Shown piece after piece: positions 22,501-34,636 of a DNA stretch of 64,000 bases. The notes below the pieces were generated by a model that did no database searches, was not told where the DNA came from, and worked only from the letters and a program-made list of their open reading frames with translations. The stretch's first letter is position 1. Each line of letters begins with the position of its first letter. A program made the position numbers and the translations under genes. Location: positions 25,842,875 through 25,906,874 of the forward strand of contig CM047809.1 in assembly GCA_026214975.1 (NCBI GenBank), given 5' to 3'. Origin of the DNA: Gentiana macrophylla. Its lineage: Eukaryota > Streptophyta > Magnoliopsida > Gentianales > Gentianaceae.

Positions 22501-25327
22501 TAGTGGGAGTGATATAAGGAAATAAATCTCGGATTCAATCCTTGGATATCGCGGAAAAATTATTTTCTCTTTAAGATTCGTTGGAACGAAAGGATTTACC
22601 TTCTATTCGATAATTTGTTTGTCGTATAGAAAGTGAATGTACCATTTGTAATCATTTAATCCAAGACTTGGACTTTTGTATGATAAAGTCAAAACCACTT
22701 ACAATTCTTTGAAATATGTATATAAAACACATCTTAAGAACTATTAAAAGCAATTGGTTTATATATTTAGATAAACGCTTCTTCACATTTCATAGTTAGT
22801 GCATAGTCCCTAAAAGACAAGACTTGAAGACTGGCTCAGGGTGATTCCTTTCTCCCAGTCTGGTTATATTGTCTCAAAGGTTCAATGACTAAGCTTCCTT
22901 TCAATCGGGAAAGAAAAATGGTTATAAAGAAGTAACATAGCTTGTTCATGACGACCTTCGGGGTCTGATAAAAGATACAAGCTAGTAGGAGCTCCCGAGT
23001 AGTGACTTCTTGTCTGATAACTATTCAAACACTTCGGTAAGTTTATCCAAAATATTCTAAGGTGTCTCTGATTTTGTCGGAGATGGAGTATTCTATACTC
23101 AGAAATGGGCCATCACATAGTTCTAGGGACTGATGCTCGGCCTGCCTCATAGTGAAATGCTCTCACTAAGTGAGAAACCGTTAAATTGCCTTATATAGTT
23201 TTAGATGTGCTATAATACACTGCTTAACACACTAAAGATATTAGAAGCGAAATAACGGTCTACATTGAAATGTAAGACCGAGAAGTCAACCTAGAATATG
23301 CTTTAGAATTTACGGATAAGGTGTGGATTCGGTTCACCCCACTTCCATAAATATAAGCATTTAGCACAAGGTGCTTGAAGGTAAGACTGGGAATTTCGCG
23401 CATACGTTCGGTCAATGACCATTCGTGATATATCTTTTAAGCTATTGTGTATAAAGGTTAGATATAGGATTCTTGAAATCGGGAAGGGACGGTTATACTT
23501 TTGCATCCTTTCTGATAGAGTCCATGAACAGCAAAACCTTGAATCTTGAAGTATGTTTACTCAAGGTAGTTACTAACTGATTAAAATTAGACCACAATCA
23601 ACATTGGTTGTTGGTGCTGACACTAAAATACTACTGAACTAGATCAGAAAGTCGATCCACCCAGAATATAGTGGGAGTATGGTTTCTTCATTGCCCATTG
23701 CGGGTTCTGGGGACTTAATGGTCTACAGGATCGATTGATGACCTATGGCTCTTTTGTGAGCTGTATAGGATTCTGATAATAGAGGTTGGTTTACAAGCCA
23801 TAACCACTGTGAATGGAGTTTGGTACCCGGAGTCATTCATACTCTTGTAGAACCACCCGAGTGTCTCAGGCCCGAGTGGGAGTAATTGGATCTACACGGA
23901 AAAGAGTAGAATGAATAGGAAAGTTTATCTTTCAGAGCAAAGCTTGAGTGGTCTAGGGGTAATTCCACTAAGAAGTAGAGAGTAATCGGACCTTGGACTC
24001 TCTTTACCACTTAGTATTGCATGATTTCGTTCAAAATCGAGAAAATAGGGGTGATTCCTGAGACTTTCTTGCCAAATAAACGGAGTCTGGATTCATTCGA
24101 AACAAAAGAGTATTGCCTTATGAACTTATGACAGGATGACTATCAAGGCTTATGTCCTTTGTGGATAAAAAGCAAACCTCTTGGTCACTGGAAGTCATAT
24201 ATTTCTACAATATGTGGATTTGACCAAAATATTGATAAGTCTTTTGTAGATCGTATATCAATTTTAGTCTGATAGTGAATATATACATATATTATTGTTT
24301 GTGAAGGATAACACCGCACTGTTGGAATCGGCATGGGTGTGTTATCTGAAGTCGAAATCCGACAATGCCACAATTCTTCACGCAGCAGAGAGATTTGGAC
24401 AACATTCTAAAGAGTTTGACTCGGTAAAATTCATTAGAATCGATCCATCGGTTTCCCGTCCATCTTATTGGTTAAGATGATGCATCTGTGTATGCAACAT
24501 TCAACGAGAAAGTTCTACCCTATGCCTCAGGAATGACTCTCTAAATCTTTGGATCAAAAAAAAATGGGATAGATTCTCTTTCTAGTAAAAGATGGTCAGG
24601 TTATTGAACGTCAACTTTGATCGAATCTTACATTCGGCGGTTAACAAAGCAAATTTAGTATGTCCTTTAGTATTTTGAGAGAACGAGGAATAACATGCGG
24701 ACATATTCATGTGTGAACTTGGATATGTGTGATACACTGATTTTGATTTTAAGTCTGATTGAGGATGATCGTTCAGTCGATCTCGGGCTTAGTGTTTACT
24801 CTTGTGTTGAAGCTATTTCCTGGAGGAATCCAGCAATGCCAACTCGAATTTAACTAGTTGGGTGATTAGCGGCTTTTGTAGTAGCTAGAGAGGCGATATA
24901 GCTCAAGGATTTCCTTTTCATATCTGGGAGTGATTCTAGATTTGGAAGTCGATACCACATCATTGTGCAAACGATGAAGGGGTAGCTTATAAGGATTTTC
25001 GAAATCACTAGAGGTCAAAAGCATATTGGGAAAGTACCACATGATTAGATGGACCGGTAACGTTTCGATTCTACGGATCGTCTCGAGCCGACAACCTGAC
25101 TAATCATTAAGACCCATGATATTTAGATGTACGTACTCCCCGAGTCACTGACCTATCCTACGATGGCACACTCGGAGTGTACTTTGTCATCTAAAATGGT
25201 TATGATATGCTTAATGGGTACTAGAATACGGGATGGGTCTCATTTTCTTTAGAGCAAGTGGGAGTGATAGTTTGCTGTATTTTAAATAATAGGGTGTGCT
25301 CTAAAACAATTAATCACATGCTTTCGT
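19501..25327 (+). other. Internal non-coding region of element F
   Basis: 5.8 kb without a supported gene on either strand. It contains a three-unit tandem repeat (21777-22160) and three dispersed copies of a motif beginning GACCTA and ending GGCAC (21155, 21355, 25150). Frames at 20199, 23303, 24185 and 24295 are short and match no family I know. Confidence 0.65.
21777..22160. repeat. Three tandem units of about 120 bp in element F
   Basis: Units start near 21777, 21913 and 22037. Each has TCTAATTGAAAAATCGGAAA or a close variant, then GACGATATTTGGAATCGATG, AACTAGTGGGAG and ATGATTTGTTGTTTTT in the same order. Unit length varies through short insertions. Confidence 0.8.
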
Positions 25328-25340
25328 GCAAGTGGGAGAT
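25328..25340 (+). promoter_or_regulatory. Polypurine tract of element F
   Basis: GCAAGTGGGAGAT directly precedes TGTTAGG of the 3' LTR. Confidence 0.8.
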
Positions 25341-27161
25341 TGTTAGGTGTGATGCCGAAAGACAATTTTGTAATTGTTTTATTTAATAAATGAAATGATA
25401 TTATTATTCATATTTTTATTCTCATATTCACCGATGTGACAATAGTATTTACACTACTGAAAAACCCTAAAGTATATCGTTTATGTAATCACTTAACTCA
25501 GGGTGTATGGGATATACACGGGAGGATTGAGTTAGTGAAGATGTACTTAAAATACAATTAGCCCGTAGTGAAGTTAATCGAGTATCGGGTCTCTCTTTAA
25601 CGTGCTATTAATGCGCCCGAACACAATAGGTGTGATTGTCTTATCCGGACTTTCGGTTAAGAGAACCTAGTAGGGCATTTATATATGATGGATGTATCAT
25701 ATAGAAATTTGGACCGATTTGATTAGAGTTCACGATATAATTCCGTAATCGAGAAGTCTTATCGAATCAATCGATGATCATATTTATGGATATATCTAAA
25801 TCTGAGGTGATCACGATCCAATCGCTTGAATCAATATGAGGTTTGACTTGACGGTTAAGGATTACACTTTGATCTGTGATCTGAATTACCCCATCTTGGC
25901 ATTGTCTTGGATTGAGTGAGTAGTCCGTGTTTATCACGAGATCGTAATCCATTCCTTCCATTTATGGAAGTAGATGAAACGATTCCACTTATTTGTTAAT
26001 CCTAAAGCGATCGATCGCGCGAGTTCATATTACACCGATTAGCTACCAGTGAGTTGTATGAATTAATTGATCACTAGGGGTTAATGGTAAATAAGGATAA
26101 GAGGTTCTGAAAAAGGGCTAACGGTAACTTCCCGATTTAGAATGAACAATCTATGGAGGATTAATCCATATGTAATGATTATATCAATGGACGCTTATTA
26201 TTATTATTATTCTCGTGAGGAGATAAATATAATCTCATAATCGGAGGAGTGCAGTCACGGGATTATGGTGGCATATTCCTGTGATTGATTTATCGAATAT
26301 AATTATTCTGCTCATAAGATAATTATTTATTTGATTTATCGAGAGTCACGATTATTAGTCCATGGTCCCCGACGTGCCTCCAAATATAGCATAGCTATTC
26401 TCGGACGTCGAATCCTAATAATATTAATTTAGTTCTTATTGGAATTTAATTAAATTGATATGTGAATTAATTGTTTAGTGAACTATTAAATTTGTTGGGC
26501 TAAATAATTAAATATGTGAAAAATGCATTTTTCATAATCTTGGCCGAATTTAGTGTGTTAGTCGAAATTATTGTGACTAGGTCACAAATAAAATTTTCGG
26601 CCCCCCCTCATGTTTTAGGAAACAAGAAATTGTTTTAAGACATGTGCACAAAATATTTATTGGATAAATATTTATGGTAAGAAATAAAGATAAATATTAT
26701 TCTAGATTTGTTCTAAAATATTATGGAATTATCTTTTATTTATTGGATTTATTTATTAGCAAAATAAAATCCTTGGAGGACAAGGATTACTCTCCTATAT
26801 AAAGAGAGTTCTCCCAAGCCTAAAACACATTGTGATTTTCGACTTCTACCTCTTAGAGGAGAAGAAAATTTCGGCCAAGGGGTTGGGGGAAAATCTTGGA
26901 GGTTTTTTCCGGGTAGCATATCGGAAGGATTCGAGACGAGAATTTCCTTCCACCGGGAGTTGCTTGGATCACACGTACGGAAGATCGTGGTGCTCTTCAT
27001 ACCTTTGTTTATTCTTTCTATTGCGGTTCTTCAACTTGGATTTTGAGATCCAAGAGGTATGTTCTACAACCCCTTGTAAATGTAGATCTAGTTATTTTAC
27101 TACGTGTAATTTATTGATCTAGGTCCTTAAATCGCTTCCGTTGCGGATGGTATTATTAACA
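25341..27161 (+). repeat. 3' LTR of element F
   Basis: 1821 bp, TGTTAGGTGTG to TATTATTAACA. TATA box TATATAAA at 26796-26803, then the transcribed part shared with the 5' LTR from about 26828. This is the full-length form of the LTR. Confidence 0.87.
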
Positions 27162-27985
27162 ATTTATAGGTAGGAATCCTTGTGACTTATGTTTGAAATT
27201 CAACCATAGCCGTTTCTGATTTGTCCTATCTTGACTTGCTTTATGTCCTTGTACATATGCGACCTTTGTCGAAATGCTTTTGACGCTTTTGGTATCGCCC
27301 ACTTTGACTTGTATCCATTGGATAAACCTCTGTTTCTTTCCAACGTCCCTTTAATCTTAACCATTGATTTGTTTGATAAAATCATAAGTTGTTATCTGTC
27401 CTTATCCTTGTATTTTTCCAATGTAACCTTTGAATAATTCGAAATATATATCAGCAGGTTCCTGTGGGTATTAGTCTGCTGAAATACATATCAGTCAGCT
27501 GATCTAAAGTTTCTGTGTTTATAAAACACTGCAGCAGACTTCTCTTATATCTAACTTTTAACTATGAAGTTAGATTACACCATTTTGATCATAGCCAAGT
27601 TCCAATCACCACTTAATATTTGGAACTCAGACCTTGTACACAAGGTATATGCAATCAGTTTAGGTCATCACAGACTTCCCTAAATTCTGATTCCATATCC
27701 TTGTCTTTAAATACTAAGTTTGATCCACTTAGCCTTCAATAATCGAGTTTGAGCCCCAAATTTTGATCCTTGGCGAGTTTCAAAACTAGCCTCTTGACTC
27801 AGTACCCTCTTGATCTTGGCACAGTCTGTGATGAAAGTCACCGACCATTTACTGATCTTGTTTGATCAAACCTATACAAAGATCAAACTCTAATAAGCCT
27901 ATACATTTGATCTAGATATCTTTTTGCCTTTCCTCTATAACAGCTAGTCTGACACTCATCACTAAAACTTAAAATAAGTCCAACA

Positions 27986-28001
27986 ATTTCCCCCTTTTTG
28001 G
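27986..28001 (-). promoter_or_regulatory. Polypurine tract of copia B
   Basis: On the minus strand CCAAAAAGGGGGAAAT ends exactly where the 3' LTR starts (TGTTGGACTT). Confidence 0.85.
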
Positions 28002-28151
28002 TGATGATGCCAATACCCTCCTTATATCAAAGCAAAAAGAGTAAAAACAAAAACAGAACAAATTCAGTCATTTCTCATTATAATCATATTTGTTCAAAAA
28101 GTATTACAGTCTAGATTCAGCAAAAAGTAAAGCAGATGTAAGTATGTTGAT

Positions 28152-31100
28152 CTAGTTTCTTCTTTCTCTTTCTTGTCTCTCCTTCTCTTGCTGCTCGTGA
28201 TATTCCCTTATATCTCTTACCATTTCTCTCATCCACTGATTTTCAATAAGGGAAAAATCAATATGGGGATTCACTTCCTTCCACCATTTTCATGCCTCAT
28301 ATAGAGTAAGGTTGATCTGATGTACTCTGAAGCCTAACCTCATGTATAACTTTTTGAATTCATTCAGTGAATCTTTAGCTGATGTAGTAGGTAGACTCCT
28401 TCCACCTCTACCACCTCTTCCACCTCTGTGTGAAGACCTTAAGACTTTCACTCTTGCTTCCCAAAACTTAAGCCCCAAAAAGGAATTGAGTCCTCTCGGG
28501 AAGCCACTTGTCATGGTAAGGTCTTCTCTTGTTGTAGTAAAAGCTTCTTATATTCTTTGAAAAGATCATCGATCGGTGGAAGTCCACGGTGCGAGTTCTC
28601 TCAGTATGCATTGGTGTCGACTTCCCATCTCTTACATGCAAAAATTCAGCGACCTCTTTTTGCTACGGCCGTTTGGCTCTCTTCCCTTATTGACATCATC
28701 AACAAAAGCGGGACAAAGAAAGCCAAGCATGAACACTCTCTGTGTGATCACTAGATTATTCAATTGACCTTCCATGATTTCAATTTCTAGTGTCAACTGC
28801 AATGATCCTTCCTTCCATTATTTGCTCCAGTAGATTGATCCTCTCAGTAATCTTAGGATCCAATCCACCAGGGTGAGATGTTCTAGCAGATTCAGCCACA
28901 GCAGGCTTTGGTGCCTCAGCAAGTTTGTCAAGTTTCTGTTGAATAGATGCAAATTGTTCTTTTAGAAACTTCTCCTTCATTGTATTGGCTTGTCTAATTC
29001 CTTTTACATCTAAGGCAAGGTCAGCAAGAGCATATTGAGTGTAGGTAATGTTGGAAGCAACTGTTTTAGTAGTTCTTCCTCTATTTTCCACCAAGTTCAG
29101 CAAATCTTCAAATCTTTGCTCTTGTCTGTCAAGTTGAGTCCTTAATCTTGTGATGTCATTTTTGACTGCCCTCAACCCATCCACAACCTGTGCTGGTACT
29201 CCACCAGCCATTCATCCAGCCATATGTCCAACAGCTTCATCAGTAGGCTCCTCTACATTATATTGTGCCCTCTGTCTGCTAACAACCATGGCCCAACTCA
29301 TATCCCTTCCAGCAGGGTTAGGTCCTTGGAATTCCTCAAGGATTGGTTCTAGGGCAGGTTGCTCAAAGATTGGTACAAATGCCTGTTGTGGTTCATCATC
29401 TATAGGTTCTTCCTCAGGCACTTGAAACTCCTCATCACTGTAGTCATAGTCCAGCAGCTGTTCATCCTCATCAATAACAACAGTATGCTGACTATCATTC
29501 CCTTCAGTGACCTTTCCTCCAGTAGGCTCTACTACAGCAGCTTGTTCTTCAATAACAACAGGGGTGTCCTCCAAACCCATAGTTAGTTCCAAGCTTTGTC
29601 CAGGTGCTGTCTGATCCTCAACAACCTGTACCACCTGTTCCAACCTTTGTTCAGGTGCTGTTTGATCCTCAGCAGCCTGAACCTCCTGTTCCAACCTTTG
29701 TTCAGGTGCTGTCTGATCCTCAGCAGCCTGAACCTCCTCAACAGGTAATGGTGATCCCTCAAATCCCATCATCATGTCCAATCTATGTGCTATCACTGTT
29801 TGTTCCTCAGTGATCAACACTCTCTGTACAAGAATTGCAGGGAATTCAACCATATTTTCTTTTTGAAACCCTCTAACATTGGCAATCTTTCGTAGAGTAT
29901 TAGCAGTTTTGAATAGAGTGTCCCGAGTATCAATCCATTCTTGATATTGAGCTGAATTCTCAGAACTGATATCAGGCTCACTATGATCAGTAACCTTCTC
30001 CTCATCCAAATCTACAGTCTGCTGATCATCAGTATGTTCATCAGATTCTTCAACAAAGAAAGTATTTGATATACCAACCATCCTATTGCCTCCAAGATTT
30101 ATCCCATCATTTATTAATGCTTCCAGACCATCTATGGTTAAATCTTCCAAATCTTCATCCATTTGTTCAGTCTGCTGGCCCTTAGCAGACTTGCCAACAT
30201 CAGTGGACTGTTCTACACTTGCAGTACCACTGGTCTCTCCTTGATGTGGGGGATGACCATCATCAGAGTCAGATGATGAAGAGTCATCACTATCTGATCC
30301 ATCTCTAGGATCCCTGAATTTGATACCTTCTTCCTTTCCTTGTTCATCAATGAGCTCCATCAGTCTCATTTCTAGCAAAGAAGTATCAACCAGATCAAGT
30401 AAGTTTTCTACTCCTAACTTTCCAAAAGCCCACTCCTCAAAATCTTTCATTGGCTCAGTAGCTGATTTTTGTCTTTTGTAAAACCCAAACTTCCATTGAA
30501 AATAATCAGCCACCAGCTGGAGCTATGATCAACATACCCCTCTTTCTTCTTTTTCTCCTTTCTTTCAAAGGGCATAGTTGGCTTTCTAGGAGCTGTGTGT
30601 CCACTTTGCTGACCTCCAAAGGTCTCAACAAGTAGATTTAAGGTTTCTTCAACAGATGCATTTAGGTCAGTAGGTTGCTCAGATTGTACATTAGTGCCTA
30701 CCACCTCCATATGTTCCACACTGGGTTCCCCCTGACTTACATGCTCATCAGCAGGGTTAGCAGCAGACTGCTCTTACCCCTGAACTATTGCAGAATTTGT
30801 AGGGTCTTGTACAGTTATATCAATATCCACAACAGGTGCAGACTCAGTAGTCTGATGCGGTTCTTCAATAAGTTGCTCAACAACAACTTCCGTAGCTTCA
30901 GTAGGCTCAGCAGCCTTTAGAGGGGAGGATTCAAAAACTTCTGCGGCCAGGCTCGGTCAAAGCGATCTGCTTTGTGATTCCCCAGGTGAGTTGCTAAACA
31001 ACAACCTGTTCAATCTCAATAGGCTTAATAGTTGTTAAGGGCTCAGCTTCAATAGCCTCTTCTTCTTCTTTTTGCCTTTGAGCCTCTAGAATCCTTAACT

Positions 31101-32223
31101 GTTTCCCCTTTCCATGCTTCTTTTTCTGTGCAATTTCCTTTATTCTCTTGGAAATTTGCTCAGATTCAACTTCAGCAGCTTTTCTCTTTCTACTATCTAC
31201 CTTCTGTTTCTCTTTCAAAATATCAGCAGCAGACTTCTTTTTTGTGACAACAGGGTTAGTAACCTCAATTTTAACTGGGCCCTCAGTAGACTCAGATGTC
31301 TCTGCTGTTTGCTTCCTTGTTTTCTTAAACTTTAACATTTCTATGATTTTTCTAGTGTCAGTAGCCTTTCTCTTCTCAGCAACTTTCTTAAGTGCAGCAG
31401 GTTTAACAACTTTCTTAACCTGCTCAACACCAGCACCATCATCTCCATCATGTCACTCTCAGTTGCTGCATTATCAACATCTTCATCATTATCTAATCCA
31501 GGAATATGAGTAGCAACTTCTGGCTTGTACCTGGATTTGTTGATTTTCTCAGATGCAACATCTGGTATTTGAAAGTGATTCAGCAATGTCTGAATCAGTA
31601 GACCTAGGGGTTTGGTTTTGGACTTTCTTACACCATCTCTATCTTCAGTAAACACCTTCTTCATGTAATGTATAAAGAATCCAGCCCAATCAAACTTCAT
31701 ACTTCGCAAATGATGATCGGTGAGTCTATTTTAGGTCCGACGATTAATATCGAGACTCCCACTGAACCCCAAAATGGTCTTGGCAATTAACTTGCTAAGT
31801 AGATTATACTCAAATCCAATATGCCTCACATTAATGTTTAAAGATGATGATATAGTTTCAGTTGTATTTATTGCATCAACAAACTTTATTCTTGGCGATT
31901 CATTGCTTCGGATTGGTAGGAGCACCATTTCCGTGTCCAAAATGAAAAACTTCTCTCGGTAGATCTCAAGAGATTTCAATCTCTCTCGCCATTAATCATT
32001 GTAGTGAAGGGCCTCTACCTTCATGTATGGCTATGTTTCTCTAGAATTCCAATACATTTACATATGAAATTCGTTCCAATCTTCTATTGATGACATTTTC
32101 TAACCCAACAATCCTTATGATTCTTCTTCCGATGTTGATAGCCAGCTCAGTAGTGTGACAGTCAGTAACATATCCTCTCATACTCTGACTAGTTCCAATA
32201 TGAACATCATCCTTGTTCGCCAT
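28152..32223 (-). pseudogene. Extra ORF of copia B downstream of pol (accessory or env-position ORF), broken
   Basis: About 4 kb between RNase H and the purine tract reads as one highly charged protein. It starts MANKDDVHIG at 32223 and is interrupted by several stops and frame changes. Parts in order: a folded-looking N-terminal region (EIYREKFFILDTEMVLL, MKFDWAGFFIHYM); a Lys/Glu-rich region (31338-30994); a long acidic region (30513-29212) with a three-copy repeat near 29590-29760; after a TGA, a coiled-coil-like part (29211-28780, LRTQLDRQEQRFEDLLNL); and a C-terminal part with RGGRGGRGGR and an EKERQERERR end. Sirevirus-type copia elements often carry an ORF here called env-like. I see no clear signal peptide or membrane anchor, so the role is unknown. 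Confidence 0.7.
29590..29765 (-). repeat. Tandem repeat inside the accessory ORF, three units of about 60 bp
   Basis: On the minus strand each unit encodes a version of VEDQTAPEQRLEQ, with variants AEDQTAPEQRLEQ and VEDQTAPGQSLEL. The plus reading repeats CAACCTTTGTTCAGGTGCTG. The unit length is a multiple of three, so copy number can change without shifting the frame. Confidence 0.85.
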
Positions 32224-32872
32224 TATAAATGAGAAAGATGAAGAAGAAAGCTTTCAAATCTATGTTCACACGATGTAATTGCAGAGAATATCAATCTGAA
32301 GGTTTGTAAGTATCCTCTATGTATATGTCTGTGTATATTACAGGGAGTGGTGGGTAGAAACTGTCAGACAAAGTACTGTACACGTACTGTTGCATTAACC
32401 ACGATTAAATCTGTGTTAATGAGATCTTGACACGTGGTCCATAACTGATCCATAAAGAGTTGTAACCGTCAGATCGTGTAACTGTGGTTATAAAGATAGA
32501 ATAAATATCCCGGTCTTTTGCTTTTTGACTTTTGTTAAAGTTTGACTGCAACGTATGCCTCAGCAGACTTTGTCATCAGTAGGCTTGGCTCAGCAGCCTG
32601 CTGACAAAGTCACTTTGCTGATCTTCAATTCTTCTTGTTTTGTCCAACTGATAATACAAGATGAAGTTTAATACCAATGACTGATCTGTCAAGTGAGCTC
32701 ACCCAACAAGACAAAGACCAATCCCCTTGGCAACTTCATTTGCACAATTTTCTAAACATAATAAGTACATGGAATTGTTGATACCAATGACTAATCTGCT
32801 AAGTGAACACACCCAACATAGCAAAGACTAATCCCCTTGGTGAATTCCAGTACATTTCTGATCATAGGTGTA
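32224..32872 (-). other. Spacer between RNase H and accessory ORF in copia B
   Basis: No coding sequence recognised. It contains a two-unit tandem repeat of about 110 bp (32671-32850), with ATACCAATGACT and AATCCCCTTGG in each unit. It could hold the leader or splice acceptor for the accessory ORF, but no site can be named. Confidence 0.5.
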
Positions 32873-34636
32873 TCATTCAACTTTTATAATTCCAAGTTCT
32901 GTCCTTAACTTAGCAAATCGTTCAATATCCAATGGTTTTGTGAAAATATCAGCAAGTTGATCTTCAGTAGGGATGTAAAGAACCACCACATCTTTCTTTT
33001 CAACATGATCTCTTATAACGTGATGTCTCACATCAATATGCTTGGTTCTTGAGTGCAAAACAGGATTTACTGTGATTGCAATTGCACTTGTGTTATCACA
33101 CATTATAGGAATCTCTCTTTCTTCAATCCCATAATCCCTTAACTTTTGTCTTAACCAAAGTATTTGTGCACAATGACTTCCAAAGCGAATGTATGTATTC
33201 GACAAGAAGTGGAAGTTGATATTGAATTCTGTTTCTTGCTAAACCAGGAAACCAGTCTATTTCCCATCAACTAACAAGTTCCTGTGGTGCTTTTTTCTAT
33301 CAATTTTGCAACCAGCATAATCAGAATCTGAATAAGATATAACCTTGAAGGTTCCATCTTTTGAATACCAAATTCCTACATCCAAAGTCTCTTTTAGATA
33401 CTTGAGAACCCTTTTGACTGCAGCTAAATGACTTTCCTTAGGTTTTGATTGAAATCTTGCACAAACACCTACAACAAAAGATATATCAGGTCTGCTGGCA
33501 GTAAGGTACATCAGACTGCCTATCATCCTTCTGTATAAGGTCTGATCAACATCTTTGCCTTCTTTGTCTTCATCCATTCTAATGTTTGTACTCATAGGAG
33601 TTGATACCTTGGTGATATTTTCCATACCAAATTTCTTCAGCAGCTCCTTGGTATACTTGGTTTAATGAATGAAGATTTCATCTTTCATTTGTTTGACTTG
33701 CAATCCCAGAAAGTAGTTCATTTCTCCCATCATACTCATTTGGAATTTACTTTTCATCAGATTAGCAAATTTCGCACATAGCAATTCATTTTCAGAACCA
33801 AATATTATGTCATCAACATAAATTTGTAACAGCAAGGTGCTGTTTCCTTCATTGATTCTGAATAGAGTCTTGTCAATGGTACCTTTGGTAAAGCCATTGT
33901 CCACCAAGAATTGAGATAGGGTCACACACCATGCTCTTGGTGGTTGTTTCAAAACATAATGTGCTTTATTGAGTCTATATATTTTATCTTCTTGATCTTT
34001 AACTTCAAAACCAGAAGGTTGCTGAACATAGACCTCTTCTTCTAGAATGCCATTCAAAAATGCACTTTTGACATCCATCTGATATACCTTGAAGTTTTTG
34101 TAAGCAGCATATGTCAAGAATAATCTTATAGCTTCCAATCTTGCAACAGGGGCATATGTTTCATCAAAATCTATTCATTTTGCTTGAGAATAGTCTTTTG
34201 CTACTAGTCTGGCCTTATTTCTCACAATGGTACCAGATTCATCCAATTTGTTTCTGTATACCCATTTTGTGCCAATTATGTTTGCATGATTAGGCCTTTC
34301 CACTAGTGTCCAAACTTGATTTCTTTCAAATTCATTTAGTTCTTCTTGCATAGCAATTATCCAATCTGGATCTGATCTTGCTTCTTCAACAACTTTAGGT
34401 TCCATTTGAGATAGAAAACAAGTGAACATTGCTTCTAATTGTCTTCTAGTCCTTACATCTTGCTGTATATTGCCAATAACTTGCTCAACAGGGTGATCCC
34501 TTAACCATTGTGGATTTTGGTTAGATTAATTTTTAGGAACATCATCTTCAGTAGGGTCTGCTGTTTCTTCAGCATGGGGTTCAGTAGATCCTTGAACTGC
34601 TTCAGTTGTTGCATCAGTAGTGTTAACAGCTGGGTG
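32873..34636 (-). pseudogene. Reverse transcriptase and RNase H of copia B
   Basis: Minus-strand continuation of pol after the insertion of element C. Segments: linker and RT start (EELNEFERNQVW, GTKWVYRNK, ARLVAKDYSQ; 34429-34175); RT core ([13 protein letters not shown] with the first Asp, and YVDDIIFGS with the catalytic pair; 34138-33662); connection (RRMIGSLMYLTASRPDISF; 33625-33257); RNase H end (DNTSAIAI, RTKHIDVRHH, DQLADIFTKPL; 33205-32873). The first four parts share one frame, broken by single stops (after YSQAK, after DEIFIH, after LVDGK). The RNase H middle near 33210-33260 is also shifted. The RT catalytic residues remain, but no full protein can be made. Confidence 0.9.

Larger units (their letters stand above)
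19045..27161 (+). mobile_element. Element F: non-coding LTR element (LARD-like), 8.1 kb
   Basis: TGTTAGGTGTGATGCC to TATTATTAACA, with perfect flanking duplication ATTTA (19040-19044, 27162-27166). A tRNA-Met PBS follows the 5' LTR and a purine tract precedes the 3' LTR. The internal 5.8 kb holds no recognisable gag or pol. The 5' LTR is rearranged (439 bp) while the 3' LTR is 1821 bp. Confidence 0.88.
18169..27985 (-). repeat. 3' LTR of copia B, split by element F
   Basis: Two halves, 18169-19044 and 27167-27985, give about 1695 bp after removing F and one copy of its duplication. On the minus strand it runs TGTTGGACTTATTT to GGGACCAACA. The poly-G run near 18203 is part of the U5 signature shared by B', B and C. 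Confidence 0.88.

Noticed and set aside
24295..24480. Short open frame inside element F
   Set aside because: 61 codons, no motif, surrounded by stops on all frames.
29150..29813. Plus-strand frames opposite the accessory ORF
   Set aside because: Shadows of the minus-strand coding sequence. Their repeats mirror the minus-strand repeat.
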